This document shows, in pieces, positions 8,644-14,614 of a stretch of 29,339 nt of DNA. Both the position numbers and the translations under genes were made by a program. Numbering within the stretch: the stretch's first letter is position 1; the number at the start of each line of letters is the position of its first letter. The stretch is from Prevotellaceae bacterium UBA4359 (lineage in GTDB: Bacteria > Bacteroidota > Bacteroidia > Bacteroidales > Bacteroidaceae), in NCBI GenBank assembly GCA_002393555.1, contig DGSP01000038.1:1-29339 (forward strand), written 5' to 3'. The notes beneath the pieces are model-generated. The model searched no databases, was not told the DNA's origin, and saw only the letters and a program-made list of their open reading frames with translations.

Positions 8644-9333
8644 CTATAATTCAGCCAATACCTCTGCAACAGAAATTTGGTTTAGTTTTTTCTTGGTTTT
8701 TCTCTGAATAGCCCTTATGACCTTGCCAATATGGCATAAGAAATCTTCCGCTTCCCATGAATTGAGAGGGAGGAAAACTTGTCGTACTGTACCAGAAAAA
8801 GGTATTGCAGCATCCTTCTTGACAAGAGGAAGATTTTTCTTTATCGTACAAATCCATTGATATGCCAATAATGGTAGGGCGTGCACGTAAAGTTTGTTCT
8901 GAGGGTATAGATGAGTAGCTATTAAAGCATAGAGAAGACGGAAGGTGATGTCGTAGATTGTCAGTTGACGAATATATTTCCCACCCAACCATTTGTCGAT
9001 ATCTTTATACACATCTTCAAACGTGTGATACATACAACGACTGATGTTCCATGGTTTTTGGGACACTATACTACTAATCATCGAGTTCAGCAACGTCAAA
9101 TGTTTCTTCATCTTAAGATACCATTGATGACATCCTGGCTTAAAGCCCAACCCCCCTATTAACAGCGTTCTAGCCTTTTGGGTATCTGTGTATTTGGTAG
9201 ACGTGATAATGTTTCGGATGTTCTGAAGATGTCTCATGGTACCTGGAAGAATATTATTCTTATAATACTGTACTAGAGAGGTCAACGAGCAAGCCGTAGT
9301 TGTAGGTTTATTGGAGGTAAGAGGTGGATTCAT
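8644..9333 (-). CDS. Orphan hypothetical protein, 229 residues
   Basis: I do not recognise the family with certainty. The protein is basic, with no signal peptide or clear membrane helix, so it is probably cytoplasmic. Residues 105-154 (FEDVYKDIDKWLGGKYIRQL, then TIYDITFRL and LYVHALP) resemble a group of Bacteroidetes hypothetical proteins with a phrase like IKGIGELTVYDTALRIG followed by VYLHAG; this comparison is from memory and is weak. The stretch KARTLLIGGLGFKPGC (53-68) is glycine-rich and could be a helix-hairpin-helix-like turn. The base composition is clearly more AT-rich than the genes to the right. Its 5' side is a long non-coding region with strong RNA-like structure and minus-strand TAnnTTTG motifs, so it may have a structured leader of about 320-400 bases. 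The stop lies 128 bases before the giant LRR gene. It may be a laterally acquired gene, or a long spurious ORF beside an RNA gene. Confidence 0.5.
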   Translation of the reverse strand: MNPPLTSNKPTTTACSLTSLVQYYKNNILPGTMRHLQNIRNIITSTKYTDTQKARTLLIGGLGFKPGCHQWYLKMKKHLTLLNSMISSIVSQKPWNISRCMYHTFEDVYKDIDKWLGGKYIRQLTIYDITFRLLYALIATHLYPQNKLYVHALPLLAYQWICTIKKNLPLVKKDAAIPFSGTVRQVFLPLNSWEAEDFLCHIGKVIRAIQRKTKKKLNQISVAEVLAEL

Positions 9334-9390
9334 ATTGATTATGATTTAAGTTAGTACTTTTTCTTTTCGTTTCAGACACAGCACAAAAGA

Positions 9391-9709
9391 GTGTGAGCCT
9401 TCCGACATTCCCTGTCAGTAGGTTCTGGTATTACCTGTAAGTTGGAGAATGAGAAAACGGCTCACACCTATGGGGGAGGAATATACGTCATGGCATTCTT
9501 CCCGCGAGGGGAAGATGAAGTCATGGGTATATGCCCAGCATAGGAGGAATGCGCTTTCACTCTACGTCCTACTTACACAGTTAAATTTACCAGATTTACT
9601 GACGGACGGAGCTTGAAGCTTCCTCTATTGCGACACCAAACACGTTGGTGTTGTGGCGGCAAAGATAAGGAAAGTTTCTGAAAGTGGTTCCATTGTGAGC
9701 CGTTTTTTT
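9391..9709. ncRNA. Highly structured RNA-like element, possible leader of the 229-residue gene
   Basis: Dense complementarity spans this stretch. A perfect 13-bp inverted repeat (9454-9466 with 9694-9706) encloses 227 bases. A 9-bp stem (GTGTGAGCC at 9391-9399 with 9459-9467) uses the same central strand, so the two are mutually exclusive. Inside are a long stacked hairpin (CCTATG 9467-9472 with 9539-9544, ATATAC 9481-9486 with 9527-9532, CTTCCC 9498-9503 with 9509-9514), a stem CTC..CGTCC (9560-9569) with GGACGGAG (9604-9611), and ACACCAA (9633-9639) with TTGGTGT (9645-9651). No ORF covers it. Promoter motifs nearby favour the minus strand. Extra G-U pairs and the T-run at 9703-9709 would fit the plus strand, so the strand is left open. 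RNase P, tmRNA and SRP signatures were looked for and not seen. Confidence 0.5.
9660..9667 (-). promoter_or_regulatory. Candidate -7 box TATCTTTG inside the structured element
   Basis: The minus-strand octamer TATCTTTG matches the Bacteroidetes -7 consensus TAnnTTTG exactly. No TTTG is present at the usual -33 distance. If used, transcription would start near 9653 and read through the hairpins toward the 229-residue gene, giving a leader of about 320 bases. Confidence 0.3.
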
Positions 9710-9743
9710 ACCATATTTTTTGTTTTCTATGGGTTTACGTGTG

Positions 9744-9751
9744 CAAAGTTA
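9744..9751 (-). promoter_or_regulatory. Candidate -7 box TAACTTTG upstream of the structured element
   Basis: The minus-strand sequence TAACTTTGC is an exact TAnnTTTG match. A start near 9737 would transcribe the whole structured element, including both arms of the 13-bp inverted repeat, before the 229-residue gene. No clear -33 TTTG is seen. Confidence 0.35.
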
Positions 9752-9784
9752 CGGCATTTTGTTCGCCCCACCCTACTCTTTTTC

Positions 9785-9815
9785 AGTCCATTTCACCAGT
9801 CCATTTAGTCCATTT
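9785..9815. repeat. Three copies of AGTCCATTT
   Basis: AGTCCATTT occurs at 9785-9793, 9798-9806 and 9807-9815, the last two directly abutting. This is in the non-coding stretch 9710-9952, which otherwise holds only a 9-bp hairpin (AACGTGGAC at 9884-9892 with GTCTACGTT at 9905-9913, including one G-U pair on the plus strand). The copies could be binding sites for a regulator, or chance. Confidence 0.45.
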
Positions 9816-9952
9816 GCGGTTTTAGGGGTAAAAAAGGACAGGAAAAGACCATCAATGTAGATTTTGGCATTAGACAAAAAGAAAACGTGGACCATTACTT
9901 GATCGTCTACGTTCTAGAGGTATCGCCAAACACCTAACACACTTTAACGAGT

Positions 9953-9977
9953 AAAAGCCCACGCCATCGGCGTGAGC
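9953..9977 (-). terminator. Intrinsic terminator, minus strand
   Basis: Read on the minus strand, GCTCACGCC (9977-9969), a three-base loop, and GGCGTGGGC (9965-9957) form a 9-bp stem followed directly by TTTT (9956-9953). One pair is U-G on the minus strand and would be an A-C mismatch on the plus strand, so the hairpin favours minus-strand transcription. It closes the orphan transcription unit starting near 10104, and could also serve the truncated BspA remnant. Confidence 0.7.
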
Positions 9978-10104
9978 ATCCGAGCTATTACTCTTGTGTG
10001 TTCTTTTGATTTTTGGCGAAATTTCTAGAACAAGATTCTAAGTGGACGCTTTCTTCTATATGTTGTTATGCGGTTTTGTTACATAGGCATGTGGGGATTT
10101 TATC
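9953..10104 (-). ncRNA. Candidate orphan small RNA of about 150 nt
   Basis: A well-formed Bacteroidetes promoter (TTTG, 20-base spacer, TATCTTTG) predicts a start near 10104. A clear intrinsic terminator ends at 9953. Between them only trivial reading frames exist (for example Met-Pro-Met-stop, and an 11-codon frame that runs through the terminator stem). The unit begins about 67 bases after the stop of the truncated BspA remnant. It could be a free small RNA, or the promoter of a lost gene. Confidence 0.45.
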
Positions 10105-10109
10105 GTTTG

Positions 10110-10141
10110 CAAAGATATGGCAAAATCTCAACTCTTCCAAA
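10110..10141 (-). promoter_or_regulatory. Bacteroidetes-type promoter with -33 and -7 boxes
   Basis: On the minus strand TTTG (10141-10138) is followed after 20 bases by TATCTTTG (10117-10110), fitting the Bacteroidetes sigma-ABfr consensus TTTG / TAnnTTTG with normal spacing. This is the best promoter match seen in the window. It lies just downstream of the BspA remnant and has no protein gene in front of it. Confidence 0.6.
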
Positions 10142-10170
10142 TATTTCCTCGATTTTTTCTTCTTGGCTGA

Positions 10171-10737
10171 TTATTCCGTGGCTTCCACCACACCACCGCC
10201 AAACACTTCTTTGGTCCAGCCGGCAGCAATGTAGGCGGCACGGGTTCCTTGCGGAACGGTGAGGACGCAGTCGTTGGGAATTCCACGGAAGACGTTTGTG
10301 CCCAAGGTAGGTGGAGTCGTGGCATGAGAAACGACGGACATGAACTTGCAACAATCGAAGGCGTTATTCTCAATCATGGTTAGGGTGCCGGGCAATTCGA
10401 TGGACGTCAAAGACACGTTCCAATTGAAAGCATAAATGCCGATACTGGTAATGCCTTCGGGCAGGTGGATGTGCTTCATGAGCCAGCATCCTTCGAAGGC
10501 TCCATACGCGAGGGCGGTGGTTTCTTGGGGTACCACAGTGGTTTGGCACCCTGCAATGAGCCGGTTGGTGGCAGTTTCCATGATGGCATTGCAATGGTTG
10601 CGCGAGTCGAACACGGAATTTTCTTCAGACACCTCGATGCTCACCAAATTGGGGCATGTAGCCAGAAAATTTCTACCGATGGCACGTATGCCTTTACCGA
10701 CGTGGATGGATTGAAGGTTTTCGCAATCATAGAACAC
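10171..10737 (-). pseudogene. 5'-truncated BspA-like LRR gene remnant, 188 codons
   Basis: The frame opens at a GTG (10737) in the middle of an LRR (VFYDCENLQSIHVGKGI) and has no signal peptide. The same frame upstream still reads QSS, part of the repeat consensus, before meeting TAA a few codons earlier, inside the inverted-repeat element at 10757-10857. The body parallels residues about 720-897 of the giant LRR protein, with SRNHCNAIMETATNRLIAGC in the first half and LTVPQGTRAAYIAAGWTKEV before GGGVVEATE at the end. It therefore looks like a paralogous LRR protein whose 5' end was lost at a repeat boundary. The last residues resemble a domain boundary in the intact protein, so 3' domains may also be missing. 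It is probably not expressed as a functional secreted protein. Confidence 0.7.
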
Positions 10738-10756
10738 AGAACTTTGACATACCTCT

Positions 10757-10857
10757 ACGGATTATACGGATTTTTGAGCCTCGGCGGCTCCTGCCATTCG
10801 GATTGTTCTGCATCCGGCCATCGTCGCCTCTTGCGACGAAAAATCCGTATAATCCGT
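10757..10857. repeat. Nested inverted-repeat element (CGGATTATA family)
   Basis: A perfect 19-bp inverted repeat (10757-10775 with 10839-10857) bounds a 101-base element. Inside are smaller palindromes: GAGCC..GGCTC (10776-10790) and CGTCGC..GCGACG (10822-10838). It abuts the broken 5' end of the LRR remnant. The layout fits a non-autonomous mobile or REP-like element. Confidence 0.7.
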
Positions 10858-10902
10858 GCAATCCGTTGTAAAAATATATCCGAAACTTGAGTTAATAATT
10901 AA

Positions 10903-11155
10903 TTGAAGTTTCGGGAGTTCTTTTTCACCACAGATTACACAGATTACTCTGATTTTATCCGCTGGTGGATTGGCCATTACACCGATTCTTCCTTAATTTC
11001 ACAAATTAGAGTCGTGCCGACTCTTTAGGCCATCCGGATGGGCTTTCGCCAAGAAAGCAAAAAATCTGTGCAATCTGCCAAAATTTCTCTCAGCATAAAA
11101 TCTGTGTAATCTGTGCAATCTGTGGTTTTTATGACTTCCGAAAGTTAAGTAATTA
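10903..11155. repeat. MITE-like element with nested palindromes (CAGATTACA family)
   Basis: The outer ends are imperfect inverted copies of each other (GAAGTTTCGGGAGTTC on the left, GACTTCCGAAAGTTAAG on the right). Within them is a perfect 17-bp inverted repeat (10929-10945 with 11099-11115). The centre has AGAGTC..GACTCT (11008-11024), the palindrome CATCCGGATG (11031-11040) and GCTTTC..GAAAGC. No ORF is credible inside. Part of the left end (TTGAAGTTTCGGGAGT) recurs exactly at 29040-29055. Confidence 0.65.
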
Positions 11156-11195
11156 ACGTTAAAAACATCGCTGCCAAGAGGTGCGTGAGGTGGAG

Positions 11196-11269
11196 CGTCG
11201 TTCAATATGCAAATGGTACGGCGTACAAATTATAAATGGTACGGCATACAAATTGAATATGCAACGACG
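11196..11269. repeat. Paired 20-bp direct repeats inside a short inverted repeat
   Basis: AAATGGTACGGCGTACAAAT (11211-11230) recurs at 11234-11253 with one difference. The pair is bounded by CGTCGTT (11196-11202) and AACGACG (11263-11269). Each copy contains a GTACGGCGTAC-like near-palindrome. The rest of 11156-11388 is non-coding and shows nothing further that I recognise. Confidence 0.55.
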
Positions 11270-11388
11270 TTTCACGTAGGGGGAAAGTGGGGTTGTGCCG
11301 ACAGAGGCTGTGGGGATGGACCCGAAGGGGCTGTGGGGGAAAGCCCACAATGAGTAGGGATTTTATCTTCCGTTTTAGGAGAAACGAC

Positions 11389-11420
11389 TTGGCGGGGGGA
11401 GGAGAAAGGGTGTAACTTTG
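11389..11420 (+). promoter_or_regulatory. Promoter of the small His/Pro-rich lipoprotein gene
   Basis: TAACTTTG (11413-11420) is an exact -7 match. A partial -33 element (TTGG, 11389-11392) lies about 20 bases upstream. The predicted start near 11426 gives a leader of about 50 bases before the ATG at 11476. Confidence 0.5.
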
Positions 11421-11475
11421 CAGCAGAAAACAAAAGAAAGCAACATTCAGTAACCCTCTAAAACAACATTGCCTT

Positions 11476-11652
11476 ATGAAAAAGTTAGTGATTCTCTTTG
11501 CAGCCATCATCGGTTCTCTCCTCATGCAGTCTTGCCTCTGCGAGTATGACCTCTGGGACTACGGCTACGGCCCGACCGTGCATGTACACACTGCACCACC
11601 GCCCCCTCCGCCACATCACCATCACCGCCCACATCGCCACTATCACTGGTAA
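11476..11652 (+). CDS. Tiny His/Pro-rich lipoprotein, 58 residues
   Basis: The frame reads MKKLVILFAAIIGSLLMQSC, a lysine-led hydrophobic signal ending in a lipobox-like LMQSC, so lipidation at Cys20 is expected. The short mature part has an acidic/aromatic stretch (LCEYDLWDYGYGPTVHVHTA), six consecutive prolines, then a His-rich tail (HHHHRPHRHYHW) ending in Trp. The His cluster could bind metal ions such as zinc, nickel or copper; this is inference from composition. It is the only supported plus-strand gene in the window, has its own promoter motif, and is followed by a long inverted repeat that separates it from the convergent gene at 11867. I do not recognise a named family. Confidence 0.65.
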   Translation: MKKLVILFAAIIGSLLMQSCLCEYDLWDYGYGPTVHVHTAPPPPPPHHHHRPHRHYHW

Positions 11653-11702
11653 GTGAAAGCCACAGGGGTGCCACTTAACGTGTGTTCACTTCAGAATTGA
11701 CC

Positions 11703-11788
11703 ACAACGGATTAAACGGATTAAACGGATTTTGTAAGTCTCTGACTATCAGTATGGCTTCAATCCGTTTAATCCGTTTAATCCGTTGT
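11703..11788. repeat. Perfect 28-bp inverted repeat, possible bidirectional terminator
   Basis: A perfect 28-bp inverted repeat (11703-11730 with 11761-11788) surrounds a 30-base loop. Each arm is made of tandem ACGGATTAA-type units (period 9, three ACGGATT cores). It sits between the convergent lipoprotein gene (ending 11652) and the minus-strand gene ending at 11867, where it could stop transcription from both sides. The ACGGATT core is shared with the element at 10757-10857. Confidence 0.7.
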
Positions 11789-11866
11789 CTATTATACAAT
11801 CTCTGTATTTTGACACACCCTCATATCTTATACTGGACTCACGTTAAGATAAGTGGTTGAAAAAAC

Positions 11867-14449
11867 TCATTTCATGTAAATTTTTCGGACAGTGCCATCG
11901 GCATAGCGCACGATGTTGACTCCGCGCTGCATGCAGTCCAGTTTCTGCCCCGAGAGGGAGTAGATGCCAGGGGCTTCCACTGTTGGAGTGGAAGGGGTGG
12001 TGTCGGCATCAGGAATGGACTGGATGGAGGTGACGATGGCCTCTTCGTCGTAGGTGGGGTCGGTGATGGCACGTTCGTAGAAGTACCACCTCTGATGGGT
12101 GTCGGCCACGGCCAGGGCATTCTCGCCCAGACGGATGCGGTAGTCGTAGTGGTGCTTGCGCAGGGCTTCGCCGTATTTGCCTCCACGGAACTCGTAGTCG
12201 GTGTTGAGCGGCACACAGAAGATGACACCGTTGGCAGGCTGGTCGGTCAGGTCGATGCGCATGGTGCCGCAAGTGACAGGCTGACTATAGTGGCACTGGC
12301 CGCTGGCGGTGCGGTAGCAGAGCAGGGCGCGCATGTGGATGTCTTCGGGCCGGAACTCCACCTCGGCATAGGTGGCACCCGACTTGACGTGGATGGGGAT
12401 GATGTTGGCACCCGACCATCCGGGGTTGGTCAGCGTGTCGGGAGCCATCCAGCCGTCGGATGAGTTGCGCTCCACGGCCTGATAGGGGGTGAGTCGGAAG
12501 GGTTCACACTTAATCCAGTAGGGTTCAAACTCTTCTTTCACGGTGGTGCCAAAGTGGTTGTCGGCCAACTGGCGGTAGCCGTTGTCCCAGCCGCCGAGGT
12601 CGTAGAGAGCCAGACGGGCACGATACTGGGTGATGAAGTTGCGCATGGCTTCGTCGCCTATCTCGTCGGCGATGGTCTCCAGCACACGGTTCTCGGTGTG
12701 GCGCCAAATCCAGGCCACCGACTTGGGGCCGCACACCGAACTGAACACCACGGGGAAGACATCGCTGTATTGCACACCGCCGATGAGGTTGCGCCAAGTG
12801 CAAACCTGCTGGCCCTGTTCGTTGTACATGTTGACTCCCTCGGCAGCGGGACCGCCGAAAGAGCCGTCTTGCAGCCAGCCCGAATAGCACTCGATGGGCA
12901 TGAAGGGGCAGAGCACGTTGCCGGCTCCGAGGAAGCCCGGAGTGGTCTCGTAGGAGTTGTCGCGGCGCACGTGGAGTTCCTGCTGCAGCCACACGTTGCC
13001 GCCCTCGTGGAACCAGGAGGAGCCTTTGCAGGCATCGAGGTCGGCAAAGAGGGTGTGGATGCCCTCATGCACCATGGCCTCGCGCTGGTAGTTGCCGTCT
13101 TGCCAGAGTTGGTCGGCATCGGAGCGGAAGCGGCTGAAGGGCAGGAAACTGGCCCACACACAGGCATAGAAGCCTTCGCCGGTCTGGGTGGCACTCTGAT
13201 AGCCGCCTTCAGTGGTCTTCGGCTCGTTGTCGTTGGCCAGACCCGAACCGAAGATGTAGATGAAGGAGCGGTAGCCGTTGCGGGCGCTGAGGTTGGGCGG
13301 CCAACCTATGTTGTCGTAGATGTACTCGAAGTCGGCGTCATACTTGGCCACCATGTTCTTGGCTGCCTCGAGGGCTTTCTCCTGTCCGCCCACAGCGGAG
13401 TTGAGGTCGTCGCCCCAGAAGACTGACCACCACTTGCCCACATACTGGTTGGCAGGCTGACCGTTCTTTTTCTTGATGGTGTGCACCTTGGTGGGGGCAG
13501 GAATGCTGCCATACTCGTCGTGGAAGTCGTAGGAGAGTTGCGGCACTTCGCCTGTCCAGTCCCAGGGGGTGCCGAGGGGTTGGGTCTGCACATCGACATA
13601 GATGCGGAGGTTGGTCTGGACGTAGATCTCACTACCGCTCTTGTAGGTGAGTTCACAATAGTAGTAGCCTGTATGGTCGGGAGTGGCATTTTCAATCAGC
13701 ACATGAGGTTTTTTGGTGTAGTCGAACAACTTGGTGCCATTCTGGTCTTTCACACGGAAGTTCACCACCGTGTTGCCGCCTTTCTCGCCACAACAGAAGG
13801 TGATTTGGTCGCCTTCCATCACCTGGATGTAGTTCTGTGCGAGCCACTCGCCTTCGTTCCGCCGCATGAGAGGCTGGAGGCCCCACCTGTCGGTCTCGCT
13901 GGGACGGCCAATGAAGACGTAGGCCGGCTGGTCGGTCTGGACGCTTTCGGCCGAGCCGATGGTGACGTTGAAGACGTACTGCACGGTGTCGGCACCCTGC
14001 ACAAAGAGGGTGGTGAAGGAGTATTGGTCGCCAGTGTTGACGTAGGCGAGGCCGCTCTTGGTGAGGGCGGTGTTGTGGATGAGGTGGAAGTAGCCATCCT
14101 CATACTTGCAGGCCACGCGGCGATTGACGGAGGTGGAGTTGCAGCGGTAGGAGGCGGCGGTGAACCAGTAGCCGTGGGAACCGTAGGACACGGCTCCGTT
14201 GGTGGCGGTGCCTTTGCCTTCCTTGGCCAGGAACTTGACGGTGCCGTCGGCCAGGGCTTTGTGGAAGTTGCCTTCGCTGGTGAGGTCGAAGGCTTCGACG
14301 AGTACGTTGGTGCTGAGCCGGACTGTGGTGGGTGTGGTTTCGGCCTTGGCCACGTCGCGCGTCACGTCGGTGGTGTAGGTCACTTTCGAGCCAGCGAAGG
14401 CCACGAGTGTGCTGCCGGCAAGGAAAAGGGTTAATAAGTTTTTCTTCAT
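11867..14449 (-). CDS. Secreted HExxH metallopeptidase-like protein with Ig-like domain, 860 residues
   Basis: A signal peptide (MKKNLLTLFLAGSTLVAFAG) is followed by a beta-rich N-terminal region. Residues about 205-287 look like an immunoglobulin-like domain, with CC near 219-220 and the classic DHTGYYYCEL at 258-267. The central part contains AMVHEGIHTLF, an HExxH zinc motif at 461-465, and 17 residues beyond His465 a WFHEGGNVWLQ phrase (Glu482). This spacing and the W-x-x-E-G-G pattern fit gluzincin-type (peptidase MA clan-like) metallopeptidases, so zinc-dependent proteolysis outside the cell is inferred. Ordered modules follow, and the C-terminus (GIYSLSGQKLDCMQRGVNIV) resembles the Prevotella secreted-protein tail. 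The gene is strikingly GC-rich compared with the left part of the window. It has its own promoter motif and stands alone after the S46 peptidase terminator. Confidence 0.75.
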   Translation of the reverse strand: MKKNLLTLFLAGSTLVAFAGSKVTYTTDVTRDVAKAETTPTTVRLSTNVLVEAFDLTSEGNFHKALADGTVKFLAKEGKGTATNGAVSYGSHGYWFTAASYRCNSTSVNRRVACKYEDGYFHLIHNTALTKSGLAYVNTGDQYSFTTLFVQGADTVQYVFNVTIGSAESVQTDQPAYVFIGRPSETDRWGLQPLMRRNEGEWLAQNYIQVMEGDQITFCCGEKGGNTVVNFRVKDQNGTKLFDYTKKPHVLIENATPDHTGYYYCELTYKSGSEIYVQTNLRIYVDVQTQPLGTPWDWTGEVPQLSYDFHDEYGSIPAPTKVHTIKKKNGQPANQYVGKWWSVFWGDDLNSAVGGQEKALEAAKNMVAKYDADFEYIYDNIGWPPNLSARNGYRSFIYIFGSGLANDNEPKTTEGGYQSATQTGEGFYACVWASFLPFSRFRSDADQLWQDGNYQREAMVHEGIHTLFADLDACKGSSWFHEGGNVWLQQELHVRRDNSYETTPGFLGAGNVLCPFMPIECYSGWLQDGSFGGPAAEGVNMYNEQGQQVCTWRNLIGGVQYSDVFPVVFSSVCGPKSVAWIWRHTENRVLETIADEIGDEAMRNFITQYRARLALYDLGGWDNGYRQLADNHFGTTVKEEFEPYWIKCEPFRLTPYQAVERNSSDGWMAPDTLTNPGWSGANIIPIHVKSGATYAEVEFRPEDIHMRALLCYRTASGQCHYSQPVTCGTMRIDLTDQPANGVIFCVPLNTDYEFRGGKYGEALRKHHYDYRIRLGENALAVADTHQRWYFYERAITDPTYDEEAIVTSIQSIPDADTTPSTPTVEAPGIYSLSGQKLDCMQRGVNIVRYADGTVRKIYMK

Positions 14450-14503
14450 AAAGCAATCTTTGTTAGTAGTTAGTCTTCATCGGGAAAGAAATTCTTTTCG
14501 GGG

Positions 14504-14511
14504 CAAAATTA
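14504..14511 (-). promoter_or_regulatory. Candidate -7 box of the 860-residue gene
   Basis: TAATTTTG on the minus strand matches TAnnTTTG, giving a start near 14497 and a leader of about 48 bases. It follows immediately after the terminator of the S46 peptidase gene, as expected for a separately transcribed gene. Confidence 0.45.
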
Positions 14512-14532
14512 AAACTTTCTGAAAAAAGAAAA

Positions 14533-14569
14533 TGCCTCGTCAGCCATGTTTTTTTTCGCTGACGAGGCA
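14533..14569 (-). terminator. Intrinsic terminator of the S46 peptidase gene
   Basis: A perfect 12-bp stem (TGCCTCGTCAGC at 14533-14544 with 14558-14569) has a 13-base loop. On the minus strand it is followed by a T-rich tract (TTTTCTTTTTTC). It lies 45 bases past the peptidase stop codon. Confidence 0.85.
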
Positions 14570-14614
14570 CTTTTGGATGATTGTGTTATAAATGGACGAT
14601 TGTTGCAAGTTTTT

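Noticed and set aside
9391..9709. RNase P RNA, tmRNA, SRP RNA or a known riboswitch
   Set aside because: No GAGGAAAGTCC-like RNase P core, no tRNA-like ACCA end and no recognised aptamer core was seen. The element is kept as an unidentified structured region.
10757..11155. Complete insertion sequence
   Set aside because: No transposase frame exists between the repeat ends; the elements are too short and carry only palindromes.
11202..11525. 107-codon minus-strand ORF
   Set aside because: It overlaps the better-supported lipoprotein start and its promoter, runs through direct repeats, and has no signal or domain.
12554..13426. Plus-strand open frames opposite the HExxH protein
   Set aside because: High GC content suppresses stop codons on the opposite strand. 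The minus-strand gene has a signal peptide and motifs, while these have none.
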